This document shows positions 36,012 to 47,229 of a DNA stretch of 64,000 bases, in pieces (within the stretch, counting starts at the first letter, position 1; each line of letters starts with the position of its first letter). The stretch comes from Snodgrassella gandavensis. GTDB lineage: Bacteria > Pseudomonadota > Gammaproteobacteria > Burkholderiales > Neisseriaceae. The notes beneath the pieces are model-generated. The model was not told the DNA's origin. It made no database searches and was given only the letters and a program-made list of their open reading frames with translations. The position numbers and the translations under genes are program-made. The stretch is taken from contig NZ_CAJZCE010000001.1 in assembly GCF_914768025.1 (NCBI RefSeq), forward strand, positions 124,001 through 188,000. The letters run 5' to 3'.

Positions 36012-36437
36012 ATGACTATCGAACGCACATTATCTATCGTTAAACCGGATGCCGTGGCTAAAAATGTTATCGGGCAGATTTATAGCCGTTTTGAAAGCAA
36101 TGGCCTGAAAATTATTGCTGCTAAAATGAAACATCTATCTAAAGCCGAAGCCGAAGGCTTTTATGCTGTACATAAAGAACGTCCTTTTTTTGCTGATCTG
36201 GTTGATTTTATGATCAGTGGCCCTGTGATGATTCAAGTACTGGAAGGTGAGGGTGCAGTGGCAAAAAACCGTGAATTGATGGGTGCTACTAATCCTAAAG
36301 AAGCTGCTGCCGGTACCATCCGCGCTGATTTTGCTGACTCAATTGATGCCAATGCAGTACATGGTTCTGACAGTCTTGAAAATGCTGCTACTGAAATTGC
36401 ATACTTCTTTGCTGCTGAAGAACTATACGCGCGCTAA
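36012..36437 (+). CDS. ndk: nucleoside diphosphate kinase
   Basis: 141 residues, normal length. [15 protein letters not shown] start, [16 protein letters not shown], and catalytic His in [11 protein letters not shown]. It balances NTP pools by phospho-His transfer. GGTGGA precedes the ATG. Followed by a terminator and a decayed gene; in many Neisseriaceae ndk precedes rlmN directly, as it nearly does here. Confidence 0.97.
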   Translation: MTIERTLSIVKPDAVAKNVIGQIYSRFESNGLKIIAAKMKHLSKAEAEGFYAVHKERPFFADLVDFMISGPVMIQVLEGEGAVAKNRELMGATNPKEAAAGTIRADFADSIDANAVHGSDSLENAATEIAYFFAAEELYAR

Positions 36438-36460
36438 GGTTATAGGTAAGCTTATAGAAT

Positions 36461-36490
36461 TAGTCCACCTGAAAACAGGTGGGCTAATTT
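36461..36490 (+). terminator. ndk terminator
   Basis: ccacctg / caggtgg with aaaa loop, extended by partial pairing of flanking tag/cta, then atttata. Confidence 0.75.
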
Positions 36491-36499
36491 ATAATTAAA

Positions 36500-36910
36500 A
36501 TGCAACTAGGAGAAACAAAAGGTATAGCAGGAATTTGTGTGTGTGAAGTTCAAACGGGTGAACCCCAGCAAGAATTTGGACGTCATTGTTTAAAACCTTG
36601 ACGAATACGTTATTCGTTACGTTTGGCATATTGGCGAAACGGGTTGTGAAGTTTCACCACATTGTGACAGTTTTGATAAAATTGGCACGCATATTATCTA
36701 TTTTAATATTTCTGCTGATTGGAAAGTTGAATGGGATGATTCTATTTTAGCTCTTGGTGGCAAAAAAACAGCGAAAACCAATCCTGATATAACTGAGTTT
36801 GAAATTATAGAAGCTTTGATATACGCGATAACAGTAGTTTTTTATTTAAACATACGGTTGATGGCAGACATGCTATCGAAGTTTTAACTTGCCCTCCTAA
36901 TCATTACTAG
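36500..36910 (+). pseudogene. frameshifted gene of unknown family between ndk and rlmN
   Basis: Starts MQLGETKGIAGICVCEVQTG; a shift near 36598 moves to a frame reading LDEYVIRYVWHIGETGCEV, SPHCDSFDKIGTHIIYFN and SADWKVEWDDSILALGGKK; a second shift near 36818 leads to DIRDNSSFLFKHTVDGRHAI and EVLTCPPNHY before the stop. Further protein-like text with stops follows to 36984. The product would be about 135 residues, soluble, His/Trp/Cys-containing. It may be an immunity or toxin-accessory protein, but I recognise no family. Confidence 0.6.
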
Positions 36911-37095
36911 CGCCTGTTTAACGTCATTGTACATAAAGAAGAAAACTGAAGAAACATTGAAAAAATTATGGCATTGCCTGTTTAGTAAAAATTAAATAAT
37001 TGTATAAATTGTTGAATAAATTTGAATTATCAGCATAATGACTTGATTGGATACTAATTGTTACCGCCATTTCCTAATTTTATTGTATTACCCTG

Positions 37096-38178
37096 ATGAA
37101 AACCAATTTGCTAAATTTTGATTTACCCGGTTTAACTGCCCATTTTGCACAGATGGGAGAAAAGCCTTTTCGTGCCAGACAAGTTATGCGCTGGATGCAC
37201 CTCGGCGGTGTGGCCGATTTTACTGATATGACTGATCTGGCCAAATCCTTACGTCACAAATTACTGGATAATGCCGAAATAAAAGTGCCGGATTTACTGT
37301 TTGAGCAAAAATCTGTTGATGGTACATGCAAATGGTTGCTGGATGTTGGCACAGGTAATGGTGTGGAAACAGTTTTCATTCCAGAAGATACACGCGGAAC
37401 TTTATGTATTTCTTCACAGATAGGTTGTGCATTGGAGTGTTTGTTCTGTTCAACTGGAAGACAGGGATTTAACCGTAATCTGACTACTGCAGAAATTATT
37501 GGTCAGTTATGGTGGGCGAATAGAGCACTTGGTGTAACGCCCAAAGATGAAAGAGTTATTTCTAATGTGGTCATGATGGGGATGGGCGAGCCTTTAGCCA
37601 ATTTTGATAACGTGGTAACTGCATTGAGTATTATGCTGGATGATCATGGCTATGGTCTATCGCGTCGTCGCGTAACAGTATCTACTTCAGGCATGGTGCC
37701 ACAAATGGATCGTTTGAAAGAAGTGATGCCGGTGGCTCTGGCTATTTCACTACATGCATCCAATGACAAGGTGCGTGACCAGCTTATTCCATTGAATAAG
37801 AAGTATCCACTTAGCCAGCTAATGGCTGCCTGTCAGCGCTATCTGGTTAAGGCACCACGTGATTTTATTACTTTTGAGTATATTATGCTCAAGGATGTCA
37901 ATGATAATCCGGAGCATGCCCGCGAATTGATAGAGCTGGTTAAGGATGTACCGTGTAAATTTAATCTGATTCCGTTTAATCCATTTACCAATTCAGGTTT
38001 TGAACGTTCCACAAATGAACGTATTCGTGTATTTCGTGAAATATTGCAGGAAGCCGGTTTTGTTGTTACGGTTAGAAAAACTCGTGGCGATGATATTGAT
38101 GCAGCATGTGGTCAGCTAGCCGGAAAAGTGAAAGACAAAACACGTCGTCAACAAAAATGGCAACTTGTACAGGGGTGA
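37096..38178 (+). CDS. rlmN: dual-specificity 23S rRNA/tRNA (adenine-C2) methyltransferase RlmN
   Basis: 360 residues. The radical-SAM cluster is CALECLFC near 112-119, after [18 protein letters not shown] and [15 protein letters not shown] follow; the C-terminal Cys needed for the covalent intermediate lies in DIDAACGQL. It methylates A2503 of 23S rRNA and A37 of some tRNAs. Starts the conserved rlmN-pilW-rodZ-ispG-hisS-yfgM run. ATG is preceded by a weak site. Confidence 0.96.
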   Translation: MKTNLLNFDLPGLTAHFAQMGEKPFRARQVMRWMHLGGVADFTDMTDLAKSLRHKLLDNAEIKVPDLLFEQKSVDGTCKWLLDVGTGNGVETVFIPEDTRGTLCISSQIGCALECLFCSTGRQGFNRNLTTAEIIGQLWWANRALGVTPKDERVISNVVMMGMGEPLANFDNVVTALSIMLDDHGYGLSRRRVTVSTSGMVPQMDRLKEVMPVALAISLHASNDKVRDQLIPLNKKYPLSQLMAACQRYLVKAPRDFITFEYIMLKDVNDNPEHARELIELVKDVPCKFNLIPFNPFTNSGFERSTNERIRVFREILQEAGFVVTVRKTRGDDIDAACGQLAGKVKDKTRRQQKWQLVQG

Positions 38179-38182
38179 TTTG

Positions 38183-38947
38183 ATGAAAAAAATAGGATTA
38201 ACTTTATTGTTTGCACTGGTATTATCTGCTTGTGCGAATCAGAGCATGAATAAGAAACCAACTGCTGCTCAGCGGGCTCGTGAAATTGCACAAATCAAAA
38301 CTCAACTGGCAATTGAGTATATGAAAACTCAAAATTATCGTCAGGCAGTAGAGGCAATTGATGAAGCATTAAGAAGCAATAGTAGTTCATTTGATGCCTG
38401 GTTGATACGAGCGCAGATATGGCAATATTTAAAGGAACCGGCCAAAGCTGAAGAAAGCTTTCAGCGTGCGCTGTCGATAGCACCTAATAGTGCTGAAGTA
38501 AACAACAATTATGGCTGGTTTTTATGTGATGGTTTGAAGAGGCCTAATGCTTCAATAGCTTATTTTGATAAGGCGTTGACAGATCCAACATATCCAACAC
38601 CGGAAATTGCCCAGTTTAATAAAGGTATTTGTAGCAGCCGCATGGGACAGTATCAGCTTGCTAATAGTTATTTTGAGCGTGCTCTGGCTGCCAATCCGAA
38701 TTTTATTGCTGCAAAAAAAGAAATGGCTCGTAATAATCTACTGTCAGGCAGCACATCAGAAGCAAATTATCTATTCAGGCAGTATCAAAGTCAGATAAAC
38801 AAATTATCTGCCGATGATTTATTGCTGGGGTGGAGAATTGAAAGGTCTTTAGGTAATGTGCAGGCTGCCTATGAATATGAGGCTCAACTGCGTAATAATT
38901 TCCCTTATTCTGCTGAATTAGAGCAGGTTTCTACAGGAAAATTCTGA
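38183..38947 (+). CDS. pilW: type IV pilus biogenesis lipoprotein PilW (PilF-type TPR)
   Basis: 254 residues from ATG 38183 with AGGGGTG upstream. Signal peptide ends in lipobox LSACA (Cys about residue 17). Tetratricopeptide repeats fill the rest (e.g. EYMKTQNYRQAVEAIDEAL, SFDAWLIRAQIW, NNNYGWFLCDG). It is the outer-membrane pilotin needed for PilQ secretin multimers; Neisseria calls it PilW, Pseudomonas PilF. It overlaps rodZ by one base (tgatga). Confidence 0.92.
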   Translation: MKKIGLTLLFALVLSACANQSMNKKPTAAQRAREIAQIKTQLAIEYMKTQNYRQAVEAIDEALRSNSSSFDAWLIRAQIWQYLKEPAKAEESFQRALSIAPNSAEVNNNYGWFLCDGLKRPNASIAYFDKALTDPTYPTPEIAQFNKGICSSRMGQYQLANSYFERALAANPNFIAAKKEMARNNLLSGSTSEANYLFRQYQSQINKLSADDLLLGWRIERSLGNVQAAYEYEAQLRNNFPYSAELEQVSTGKF

Positions 38948-39831
38948 TGAATGAGCAAACCAAAAACCCCGAATCCGGCCAAAATGCCGCAGTTACTCTG
39001 GGAACAATACTTGCACAGGCACGAAAGCAGAGAGGCTTGTCTGTCGGAGAGGTTGCTGAGCGCTTGAAATTGCCAGCCAGACAGATTGAGGCAATGGAGA
39101 GTGGCAGTTATAAAGGTTTGCCCGAGGCGGTATTTATCAAAGGTTTTCTGAGTTCATATGCCCGTTTGCTTGAACTGGATGAGAAAGAGCTAAAGCAATA
39201 TTTACAGCAGATTTTTCCATCTGGTAATCGTCATTTGGCCGCGGAGAATTATAAAGTAGCATCTACTGAGCTGGATTTTCAGGATAGGCCGCTACGTCGT
39301 CATTTTCCACACTGGCTGATTGTTGTGCTGGTAGTTATTTTAATTGGTATTGTGGTGTATGCGTGGCAAAGTAAATCTACATCAGAAAATGCCAGACAGA
39401 CAGCTACATCCAGCCAGGAGGTATCTGTACAGGCAGCTTCTATTGGCGATGTCGCTGCCAGCAATATTCGTGTCGTACCAATGACAGCCAGTGAGCAAAC
39501 CAACACGCAAGCTGCTTATGCGGGTACTAATGCCAGCCAGGCTGATGGTGCCAGTACTAGCATGACGGCTTCTCCATCTGTTGTAACAGGTACAGAGGCA
39601 CTAGTTATTAAACTGGAAAACAGAACATGGTTACAGGTAAGTGACAAAAGTGGCAAGATATTAATCAGCCAGATTGTCGACGCAGGAAGCACACATCAAT
39701 TCAGTGGTGGTGCACCGTATAAGGTTATTCTGGGCTATACGCTGGGTGCCAGTATCCAGTTTGCTGGCAAAGAGGTTGCTATCCCACAAAATAAAAAAAG
39801 AACTGCTGCAATAACGGTAGGTGGAAATTAA
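38947..39831 (+). CDS. rodZ: RodZ-like cytoskeletal membrane protein
   Basis: 294 residues. N-terminal helix-turn-helix (about 18-80: [20 protein letters not shown]) as in HTH_25, a membrane helix at ~118-140 ([19 protein letters not shown]), a Ser/Thr/Ala-rich periplasmic linker and a final beta domain from ~215 ([16 protein letters not shown]). RodZ links MreB to the elongation machinery. If this species is coccoid or lacks MreB, it may act in another way. Sits between pilW and ispG as in many proteobacteria. Confidence 0.88.
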   Translation: MNEQTKNPESGQNAAVTLGTILAQARKQRGLSVGEVAERLKLPARQIEAMESGSYKGLPEAVFIKGFLSSYARLLELDEKELKQYLQQIFPSGNRHLAAENYKVASTELDFQDRPLRRHFPHWLIVVLVVILIGIVVYAWQSKSTSENARQTATSSQEVSVQAASIGDVAASNIRVVPMTASEQTNTQAAYAGTNASQADGASTSMTASPSVVTGTEALVIKLENRTWLQVSDKSGKILISQIVDAGSTHQFSGGAPYKVILGYTLGASIQFAGKEVAIPQNKKRTAAITVGGN

Positions 39832-39832
39832 A

Positions 39833-41101
39833 ATGACGTTAGCGGGAGTACGCAGGAAAACACACCAAGTAAAAATTGATCATGCTGTAATTGGGTCTGA
39901 CGCACCGGTATTGGTGCAGTCGATGACCAATACCGATACTGCTGATGCTGAGCAGACTGCCTGTCAGGTTAAAGCTCTGGCAGATGCCGGTTCCGAGCTG
40001 GTGCGGATCACGGTAAATTCACCTCAGGCTGCTGCCAAAGTGGCTGAAATTCGTCTGCGTCTTAATGACATGGGTTGTAATGTTCCTTTGGTGGGGGATT
40101 TTCATTTTAATGGTGATCGTCTGCTAAAAGATTATCCGGATTGTGCGCGTGCGTTGTCCAAATACCGGATTAATCCCGGTAATGTAGGGAAAGGTGTGAA
40201 AGGTGATGAAAAATTTGCCTTTATGATTCACACAGCTGCTGAACATGATAAAGCTGTCCGCATTGGCGTAAACTGGGGTTCTCTGGATCAGGCACTGGCC
40301 AAACGCATGATGGACAGCAATCTGGCGTTATCAGCGCCACAACCAGCCGAAGCAGTAATGAAAGAAGCATTAATTGTTTCTGCACTGGAATCAGCACAAA
40401 AGGCTGAGGATCTGGGTCTGCCGGCTAACCGGATAATTTTGTCGTGCAAAGTATCAAATGTGCAGGATTTGATTGAGGTTTATCATAATCTGGCTGCGCG
40501 TTGTCTCTACCCGCTGCATCTTGGTTTAACAGAAGCCGGCATGGGCAGTAAAGGTATTGTGGCTTCTACGGCAGCTCTGGCTATTTTATTACAGCAGGGC
40601 ATAGGTGATACTATTCGGGTATCACTTACACCTGAACCGGGTAGCGCACGAACACAGGAAGTGGTCGTGGCTCAGGAAATCCTGCAAACCATGGGATTGC
40701 GCTCCTTTACGCCCATGGTAACGGCCTGTCCTGGCTGCGGACGCACTACCAGTACGGTATTTCAGGAGCTGGCGCGTGATATACAGCAGTATTTACGTGA
40801 GAAAATGCCAGTCTGGCGGCTACAATATCCGGGTGTTGAAAATCTGAATGTGGCCGTTATGGGCTGCGTGGTTAATGGCCCGGGTGAAAGTAAACTTGCT
40901 GATATCGGTATTTCTTTGCCGGGTACAGGCGAAACTCCGGTGGCTCCCGTCTATATAGATGGTGAACGGAAAACCACTTTAAAAGGGGAGCATATGGCTG
41001 AAGAATTTCTGGCACTGGTAGAAGAATATATACATACCAATTATGGTGAGCAGGGTAAAAAACGGGTAACGGCAAAAGTTATCCCGATTACAGCTTTATA
41101 A
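39833..41101 (+). CDS. ispG: 4-hydroxy-3-methylbut-2-en-1-yl diphosphate synthase
   Basis: 422 residues; ATG 39833 follows AGGTGG and lies one base after the rodZ stop. The TIM-barrel start ([21 protein letters not shown]) and the C-terminal 4Fe-4S Cys set CPGCGRTTS and GCVVNGPGE are intact. It makes HMBPP in the MEP isoprenoid path, using flavodoxin or ferredoxin electrons. Confidence 0.97.
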   Translation: MTLAGVRRKTHQVKIDHAVIGSDAPVLVQSMTNTDTADAEQTACQVKALADAGSELVRITVNSPQAAAKVAEIRLRLNDMGCNVPLVGDFHFNGDRLLKDYPDCARALSKYRINPGNVGKGVKGDEKFAFMIHTAAEHDKAVRIGVNWGSLDQALAKRMMDSNLALSAPQPAEAVMKEALIVSALESAQKAEDLGLPANRIILSCKVSNVQDLIEVYHNLAARCLYPLHLGLTEAGMGSKGIVASTAALAILLQQGIGDTIRVSLTPEPGSARTQEVVVAQEILQTMGLRSFTPMVTACPGCGRTTSTVFQELARDIQQYLREKMPVWRLQYPGVENLNVAVMGCVVNGPGESKLADIGISLPGTGETPVAPVYIDGERKTTLKGEHMAEEFLALVEEYIHTNYGEQGKKRVTAKVIPITAL

Positions 41102-41165
41102 TAAATATTACTGTTATAGCAATTAGTTGCTGTACAGTTTCATATGGATAAAAAAATTAATTAAT

Positions 41166-42458
41166 ATGGGTCAGAAAATCCAAGCCGTTAAAGGCATGAA
41201 TGATTTGTTACCAGTGGCGCAGAAAGATTTCAAACTGACATCTGCGCTCTGGCAAGCATTTGAAGATGTGGTCGTTGCATGGACGCGTAGTTTCGGCTAT
41301 AGCCAGATTCGTACACCGATTGTGGAGCAAACAGGCCTGTTTGTGCGCTCAATTGGCGAAGAGACTGATGTGATTGGCAAAGAGATGTATACTTTTGCTG
41401 ATTCCAACGATAAGTTAAGTCTCAGTCTGCGGCCGGAAGGCACGGCATCCTGTTTGCGTGCGGTGGTTGAGCATAATTTACTTTATAATAATCCGCAGAA
41501 ATTATGGTATATGGGGCCAATGTTCCGGCGGGAACGGCCACAAAAAGGGCGCTATCGCCAGTTCCATCAGGTAGGTATTGAAGCACTCGGCTTTAATGGG
41601 CCGGATGTCGATGCCGAGCTGATTGCCATGAGTGCCAATCTGTGGGAGCGGCTAGGCATTCGTGAGCATCTGACACTGGAACTGAATACGCTGGGTAATC
41701 AGCAGGAGCGGGCTGCTCACCGTACGGCGCTAATTGCGTATCTGCAACAGCATGAGGCGATATTGGATGAAGACAGCCGGCGTCGTATGCATACCAATCC
41801 ACTGCGGGTGCTGGATACCAAAAATCCTGATTTGCAGGCAATGGCCAACGCTGCACCACGTCTGATAGATTATCTGGGTAGCGAATCTCTGGCACACTAT
41901 AATGCGCTGAAAAGCATGCTGGATGGCCTTGGTATTCATTATGTAGAAAATCCGCGTCTGGTACGTGGGCTGGATTACTATAATCTGACAGTATTCGAGT
42001 GGACAACAGATAAACTCGGAGCGCAGGCTACTGTGTGCGGGGGAGGCCGTTATAACGGACTGATTGAGGAGTTAGGCGGTAAACCTGCCCCAGCTATTGG
42101 TTTTGCTCTGGGTATTGAACGCTTATTATTGCTGGTACAGGAATTCGGGCAGCTTGCGGTCAACAATGCACCTGATGTGTATGTTTTACATCAGGGCGAA
42201 GGCAGTAGTCTGGTAGCAATGCAGCATACTGCTTTACTGCGTACTCAAGGGCTGAGTGTTTACCTGCATTGTGGTGAACAAAGCCTGAAAGCGCAATTAA
42301 AGAAAGCTGATGCCAGTGGTGCGGCAATTGCTGTTATCGTGGCACAGGAAGAGCAGTTAACCAATACGCTGACTATTAAAAATCTGCGTACTCATGAACA
42401 ACAAACTGTTGCTGCCAGCGCAGCTTTACAGTTAATCCAACAATGGAAGAATACATAA
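41166..42458 (+). CDS. hisS: histidyl-tRNA synthetase
   Basis: 430 residues from ATG 41166; 13 further codons are open upstream but are not conserved. Class II motifs: [13 protein letters not shown], motif 2 [17 protein letters not shown], histidine loop [13 protein letters not shown], motif 3 [15 protein letters not shown]-terminal anticodon domain from ~325. It charges tRNA-His. Stop overlaps the yfgM-like start (taatg). Confidence 0.97.
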   Translation: MGQKIQAVKGMNDLLPVAQKDFKLTSALWQAFEDVVVAWTRSFGYSQIRTPIVEQTGLFVRSIGEETDVIGKEMYTFADSNDKLSLSLRPEGTASCLRAVVEHNLLYNNPQKLWYMGPMFRRERPQKGRYRQFHQVGIEALGFNGPDVDAELIAMSANLWERLGIREHLTLELNTLGNQQERAAHRTALIAYLQQHEAILDEDSRRRMHTNPLRVLDTKNPDLQAMANAAPRLIDYLGSESLAHYNALKSMLDGLGIHYVENPRLVRGLDYYNLTVFEWTTDKLGAQATVCGGGRYNGLIEELGGKPAPAIGFALGIERLLLLVQEFGQLAVNNAPDVYVLHQGEGSSLVAMQHTALLRTQGLSVYLHCGEQSLKAQLKKADASGAAIAVIVAQEEQLTNTLTIKNLRTHEQQTVAASAALQLIQQWKNT

Positions 42459-43084
42459 TGGTTGTACATATTCAGGATGAACAGGAAGTTGCAAATTTCA
42501 AATATTTTTGGCATCGCTGGGGGCGCTGGATTTTTGCGGTTCTGGTTGTTCTGGCTCTTGCCTATCTGGGCTATGTGCTCTATCAAAGCCATGTACGCAG
42601 TAATAATGAAAAGGCAGCGGCGGTATTTGATACTTTTGTGAGTCAGGCAGGTGCTAATAATATAGCTGAGAGTAAAAAAGCGCTGCTGCAATTGCAGCAG
42701 GAATACCCTGATACCATGAATGCTACTCAGGCTACATTAATGATGGCTGGTTCAGCTTTTGATGACGGCAAGTATGATGAGGCAATCCGTCATTTGCAGT
42801 GGGTTAAAGGCAAACAGCATGATGATTTACTGCAAACAATCGTCGCTCAGCGACTGGCTACCGTTTATTTACAACAAGGTAAATATAACGATGCTTTACA
42901 GGCGCTGGACATAAAAGTAACCAGTCAGTTTAAGCCGGTTTTGCTGGAAACCAGAGGTGATATTTTACAAGCTCAGCAGAAAAATGCCGAGGCCGTTGTT
43001 GCTTACCAGCAGGCATTAAATCTGTTAGCAAAAGATTCAGTACAACGTGAAGTACTTCAGATGAAAATCAGCAGTTTGAGTTAA
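42458..43084 (+). CDS. yfgM: YfgM-like membrane-anchored TPR protein
   Basis: 208 residues from ATG 42458 (GGAAGA upstream; an ATG at 42443 lies in hisS). One membrane helix at ~22-42 (WGRWIFAVLVVLALAYLGYV) and periplasmic TPR-like repeats after it. In E. coli YfgM associates with SecYEG and the chaperone PpiD. The position between hisS and der is conserved. The next gene in enterobacteria, bamB, is missing here. Confidence 0.88.
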   Translation: MVVHIQDEQEVANFKYFWHRWGRWIFAVLVVLALAYLGYVLYQSHVRSNNEKAAAVFDTFVSQAGANNIAESKKALLQLQQEYPDTMNATQATLMMAGSAFDDGKYDEAIRHLQWVKGKQHDDLLQTIVAQRLATVYLQQGKYNDALQALDIKVTSQFKPVLLETRGDILQAQQKNAEAVVAYQQALNLLAKDSVQREVLQMKISSLS

Positions 43085-43094
43085 TCTGTTTAAT

Positions 43095-43142
43095 TAAACC
43101 TGAAATTTCGGCCAGATTAATCCGGCGGAAATTTCAGGTTTA
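43095..43142. terminator. perfect 15-bp inverted repeat after yfgM
   Basis: taaacctgaaatttc pairs exactly with gaaatttcaggttta across an 18-base loop. There is no following T-run, so it may stabilise the 3' end or act as a weak terminator. Confidence 0.5.
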
Positions 43143-43219
43143 TCGTTGTACTGAAAGAGCTTGCCACTGGCAGGCTGTTGCTGTTTTACAGCAAAGCAAA
43201 ATTATCTGAAAGAATCAAT

Positions 43220-44671
43220 ATGAAACCAACGATTGTTCTGGTTGGTCGCCCGAATGTAGGCAAATCAACATTATTTAACCGTTTGACCCGCACCAAGGAT
43301 GCACTGGTTGCTGATTTACCCGGATTGACTCGTGACCGTCATTATGGCCATGGCCGAGTAGGGAATAAACCTTATCTGGTGGTGGATACCGGAGGCTTTG
43401 AGCCGGTTGTAGACAGCGGTATCCTGTATGAAATGGCTCGACATACGCTACAGGCTATTGATGAGGCTGATGCGGTTATTTTTCTGGTAGATGGACGTAC
43501 CGGTTTAACACCGCAAGACCAGATTATTGCCAATCGTCTGCGCCAGAGTACCCGCCCAGTGTATCTGGCCGTTAATAAAGGTGAGGGTGGCAACCGACCA
43601 GTTCTGGCTGCTGAGTTTTATGAACTGAGTCTTGGTGAACCGGTGGTTATCTCTGGTGCACATGGTGACGGCGTTTATGAGCTGATAGAAACAGTGCTGG
43701 AAACATTTCCTGATGAAGAAGAGGAAGTTGAAAACCATCATCCGGTTTTTGCAGTTATTGGCCGGCCTAATGTCGGTAAATCAACCCTCGTGAATGCCAT
43801 TCTGGGCGAGGAACGGGTCATTGCTTTTGATATGGCCGGTACCACCCGTGATTCGATTCATATTGATTTTGAGCGTGGTGATAAACCGTTTACCATTATT
43901 GATACCGCCGGTGTGCGCCGTCGCGGCAAGGTTGATGATGCGATAGAAAAATTTTCCGTTATTAAGGCAATGCAGGCAATTGAAGCCGCTAATGTAGCTG
44001 TACTGGTGCTGGATGCCCAGCAGGACATCGCTGATCAGGATGCCACTATTGCCGGTTTTGCTTTAGAGGCAGGGCGTGCGCTGGTGGTGGCGGTTAATAA
44101 ATGGGATGGATTGAGTGATGAGCGTAAACAGCAGGTAAAAAGGGATATTGCGCGTAAACTGTATTTTCTGGATTTTGCCAAATTCCATTTTATTTCCGCG
44201 TTGAAAGAAAAAGGAATTGATGGGCTGTTCAGCTCCATTCAGGCTGCTTATGATGCCGCAATGATTAAGCTATCAACGCCGAAAATAACCCGTGTGCTAC
44301 AAAGTGCGCTGGAGCGGCAGCAACCTCCTCGTGCCGGACTGATTCGCCCCAAGATGCGTTATGCCCATCAGGGAGGCATGAATCCGCCAGTCATAGTTAT
44401 ACATGGTAATGCCTTGCAACATATCAGTGATGCTTATACCCGTTATCTGACACAAACATTTCGCAAAGCATTTCATTTGCAGGGAACACCTTTACGTATT
44501 CAATATAATGTAAGCAAAAATCCCTATGAAGAAAAAGACGGTAAACATGCGCAACCTCTGCGTCGAGTAAAGCTAAGTAACCGTATTGCCAAGCGTGAGC
44601 AGGTTAAACAATCGAAAAAGCAGGTAAAGCGTAAAAATAAAGTCAGTTCGAAGAAAACAAACGCGCTGTAA
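43220..44671 (+). CDS. der: ribosome-assembly GTPase Der (EngA)
   Basis: 483 residues from ATG 43220; a longer open frame upstream is not conserved. Two GTPase domains: GRPNVGKS at 9-16 with [13 protein letters not shown]; and GRPNVGKS near 188 with [18 protein letters not shown]-like domain (about 365-450) and a very basic tail end the protein. It acts in 50S subunit maturation and is essential. Confidence 0.97.
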   Translation: MKPTIVLVGRPNVGKSTLFNRLTRTKDALVADLPGLTRDRHYGHGRVGNKPYLVVDTGGFEPVVDSGILYEMARHTLQAIDEADAVIFLVDGRTGLTPQDQIIANRLRQSTRPVYLAVNKGEGGNRPVLAAEFYELSLGEPVVISGAHGDGVYELIETVLETFPDEEEEVENHHPVFAVIGRPNVGKSTLVNAILGEERVIAFDMAGTTRDSIHIDFERGDKPFTIIDTAGVRRRGKVDDAIEKFSVIKAMQAIEAANVAVLVLDAQQDIADQDATIAGFALEAGRALVVAVNKWDGLSDERKQQVKRDIARKLYFLDFAKFHFISALKEKGIDGLFSSIQAAYDAAMIKLSTPKITRVLQSALERQQPPRAGLIRPKMRYAHQGGMNPPVIVIHGNALQHISDAYTRYLTQTFRKAFHLQGTPLRIQYNVSKNPYEEKDGKHAQPLRRVKLSNRIAKREQVKQSKKQVKRKNKVSSKKTNAL

Positions 44672-44755
44672 TGTGATAGCATTGACTTTGCTTTTCTAAT
44701 CGCTGTACGCGGGTGCAGCTTAGCGACAACATAATCAAAAAAACGGAGTATCCAC

Positions 44756-45004
44756 ATGAGCGCCAAAGGACAAATGTTACAAGATCCTTTCTTGAATGCA
44801 CTGCGGAAAGAGTATGTGCCAGTATCAATTTATCTGGTTAACGGTATCAAACTACAAGGTCAGGTGGAATCATTTGACCAGTATGTTGTGTTATTGCGTA
44901 ACACCTCAGTAACACAAATGGTGTATAAACATGCAATTTCTACGATTGTGCCTGCACGAGCAGTAAGTTTGCAGCACGAGCAGAAACCTGCATCAGCAGA
45001 GTAA
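44756..45004 (+). CDS. hfq: RNA chaperone Hfq
   Basis: 82 residues. Sm1 [20 protein letters not shown] and Sm2 [14 protein letters not shown] are intact, including the YKHA residues that bind uridine. It pairs sRNAs with mRNAs. The C-terminal tail is short (about 12 residues) compared with E. coli Hfq. CGGAG precedes the ATG. Confidence 0.97.
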   Translation: MSAKGQMLQDPFLNALRKEYVPVSIYLVNGIKLQGQVESFDQYVVLLRNTSVTQMVYKHAISTIVPARAVSLQHEQKPASAE

Positions 45005-45022
45005 TTCAGTTATTCTGTTAAA

Positions 45023-45054
45023 GCAAAAAACCGTGGGTAACCACGGTTTTTTGC
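45023..45054. terminator. bidirectional terminator between hfq and SMR gene
   Basis: aaaaaaccgtgg / ccacggtttttt, 12-bp stem plus outer gc pairs, with a gtaa loop. The right arm touches the stop codon of the convergent SMR gene. Confidence 0.93.
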
Positions 45055-45386
45055 TAATGGGTCATCGATTTGGAAAATAGATTAATAACCACCACGCCAA
45101 CCAGTATCAGACTAATACCCAGAATGGCTGGCATATCTAGCTTTTGCCCAAATTTGATCCAAGCTATCAGGGATACGCAGACAATACCCACGCCAGACCA
45201 TACCGCATAGGCAATACCTACTGGCATGGTTTTCAGAGTTTGTGCTAGACAATAGAATGAGATTATATAACCCATAATTGAACAGATGCTGGGCATTAGC
45301 CGGGTAAAGCCATTACTCAGCTTGAGCATACTGGTTGCAAATACTTCCGCCAGTATGGCTACTGCTAAAAAAAGCCATTGATTCAT
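45054..45386 (-). CDS. EmrE-like small multidrug resistance transporter
   Basis: 110 residues from ATG 45386 (AAAGGAT upstream). Four membrane segments. The essential membrane Glu lies in AILAEVFATSMLKLSNGFTR, and PVGIAYAVWSGVGIV is the SMR signature. These match EmrE/QacE more than the guanidinium exporter Gdx/SugE (which has WxxA...K differences). It exports quaternary cations in exchange for protons as an antiparallel dimer. Single gene, so a homodimer is expected. Confidence 0.9.
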   Translation of the reverse strand: MNQWLFLAVAILAEVFATSMLKLSNGFTRLMPSICSIMGYIISFYCLAQTLKTMPVGIAYAVWSGVGIVCVSLIAWIKFGQKLDMPAILGISLILVGVVVINLFSKSMTH

Positions 45387-45612
45387 GTTTATCCTTTTGT
45401 TGCTGCTTTTGCGCTTAAGCATGGCAGAAAGTAGCTGGAAAAGCTACTGTTCAGTCATATTGTCTATAGCGCGCTGTAGTATGGTTTAATAATTTTGGTC
45501 ATCAGGCTGAGATATCGACAGTGTTGCCCGATGATAGAAAATTTGATTATCAGCACCAACACAATGGATTGCTGATAATTTAATTTCCGTTCTGCCATTT
45601 TTTACCAAAGAA

Positions 45613-45640
45613 AAAGCGGATTTATACCAGAATCCGCTTT
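45613..45640 (-). terminator. queH terminator
   Basis: aaagcggatt / aatccgcttt, 8-base loop. On the minus strand it is followed by TTCTTT. It lies 68 bases after the queH stop. Confidence 0.75.
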
Positions 45641-45707
45641 GATACTGAACTGTTTTTGATGAGCCGTTGGCCAATCAGTTGTAAACTATTATATTCAGGC
45701 TGATTGC

Positions 45708-46385
45708 TTATGCTTCGTCTTCAACGCCGTAGTATTTGGTACCGATTTTAATCGTTTCTCTGCCTTGCTCACGGCGCCATGCATTGCTATCACGTAAAGA
45801 GTAGGCACAGCCGCAATACTCTTGCTGATAAAACTGCTCACGTTTGCTGATTTCAATCATGCGCTGGCTGCCACCGCCTTTGCGCCAGTTATAGTCCCAG
45901 TAAGTAAGGTCGGGATATTTTTCTGCTGCGCGTTTGCCGCAGTCGTTAATCTGCTGCATATTTTTCCAGCGGGAAATACCTAATGAGCTGGTAATAACCG
46001 GAAAGCCGTTTTCGTGCGCATATAAAGCAGTGCGTTCGAAGCGCATATCAAAGCACATGGTACAGCGGATACCGCGCTCAGGTTCAAACTCCATACCCTT
46101 GGCACGTTCAAACCAATTATCCATATCATAATCAGCATCGATAAAGGGAATATTGAATTTTTCAGCAAAGGCCTTGTTTTCATCCTTGCGAATTTCGTAT
46201 TCCTTTTTCGGATGAATGTTGGGATTATAAAAATAAATGGTGTAATCAATACCAGCGGCCAGCATGGCTTCCATGACTTCACCGGAGCAGGGGGCGCAGC
46301 ATGAGTGTAGCAATACCTTATTTGCGCCATTGGGAGGAGTTAATTTGGGGCGCTGTACCGCTGTGGTAACTGGTTGTGGGTTCAT
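45708..46385 (-). CDS. queH: epoxyqueuosine reductase QueH (DUF208)
   Basis: 225 residues. [16 protein letters not shown] near the N-terminus and [15 protein letters not shown] and QEYCGCAYS supply the Cys sets that bind the 4Fe-4S cluster and second metal site. [18 protein letters not shown] is a family hallmark. It performs the last step of queuosine synthesis in tRNA, replacing QueG. AGGAAATCACATCA precedes ATG. Confidence 0.95.
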   Translation of the reverse strand: MNPQPVTTAVQRPKLTPPNGANKVLLHSCCAPCSGEVMEAMLAAGIDYTIYFYNPNIHPKKEYEIRKDENKAFAEKFNIPFIDADYDMDNWFERAKGMEFEPERGIRCTMCFDMRFERTALYAHENGFPVITSSLGISRWKNMQQINDCGKRAAEKYPDLTYWDYNWRKGGGSQRMIEISKREQFYQQEYCGCAYSLRDSNAWRREQGRETIKIGTKYYGVEDEA

Positions 46386-46468
46386 TGATGTGATTTCCTG
46401 TTATTTGATATTTTTCTGAAGAGATTTTAACAAAGCTGCCAGCACAACAACATAGCCGGAAAGAAAAA

Positions 46469-46492
46469 AAGCGTTCAAAAATCTGAACGCTT
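46469..46492 (-). terminator. tpx terminator
   Basis: aagcgttca / tgaacgctt with six-base loop; on the minus strand followed by TTTTTTCTTT. Confidence 0.9.
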
Positions 46493-46508
46493 GTATGAGA
46501 AGGCTGTT

Positions 46509-47006
46509 TTACAGCACAGCTAATGCCTGCTCATAATCTGGCTCAGTGGTGATTTCAGCCACTAGCTGGCTATGTAATACCTGATTGTTTTCATCCAGCA
46601 CAATGACAGCGCGGGCACATAAACCAGCCAAAGGGCCATTGCTGAGCTTAACGCCGTATTGATCCTGAAATTCAGGATGGCGGAATGTAGATAAAGTTTT
46701 TACCTGATCCAGCCCTTCAGCACCACAAAAACGTGCCTGAGCAAAAGGTAAATCAGCAGAAATACACAATACAACTGTATTGGACAGCTTGGCTGCGGCT
46801 GCATTGAAATGGCGTACTGACGCAGCACAAACACCTGTATCTACGCTGGGGAAAATATTCAGCACTTTGCGTTTGCCGGCGAAGTCTGCAAGTGATACTT
46901 CATTCAGGCTGGCATCGGTAAGGCTGAATGCCGGTGCTGTGCTGCCTGTTTGTGGAAACTGGCCGCCTACTTCTACGGCTGTACCTTGCAGGGTAACTGT
47001 ACTCAT
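46509..47006 (-). CDS. tpx: thiol peroxidase (peroxiredoxin)
   Basis: 165 residues. Peroxidatic Cys in [16 protein letters not shown] near 60 and resolving Cys in RFCGAEGL near 94 define the atypical 2-Cys Tpx class. It reduces alkyl and hydrogen peroxides with thioredoxin, for example the TrxA encoded in this window. Stand-alone. Confidence 0.96.
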   Translation of the reverse strand: MSTVTLQGTAVEVGGQFPQTGSTAPAFSLTDASLNEVSLADFAGKRKVLNIFPSVDTGVCAASVRHFNAAAAKLSNTVVLCISADLPFAQARFCGAEGLDQVKTLSTFRHPEFQDQYGVKLSNGPLAGLCARAVIVLDENNQVLHSQLVAEITTEPDYEQALAVL

Positions 47007-47229
47007 GATTGTATCCTTTGATGTTTAATCTGGTTAATGAGGTGTAGGCTTATTGTGGGGGATTGGTGGGTAACTGTCAAAGTTTATCTATGCTGATTAC
47101 AGTTGTTAAAACACCGGCGCATAAGCAAAGTTAATTAATGCAATTAGCCAGCAAGCATTGCCGTTACAGATATTGCTGTATTCAGGCTGAATGCAAACTG
47201 GCTATCAAGAAAAATCTTTAGATAAAAGC

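Noticed and set aside
45486-45674. 62-codon frame downstream of queH
   Set aside because: It spans the queH terminator hairpin and has no start signals.
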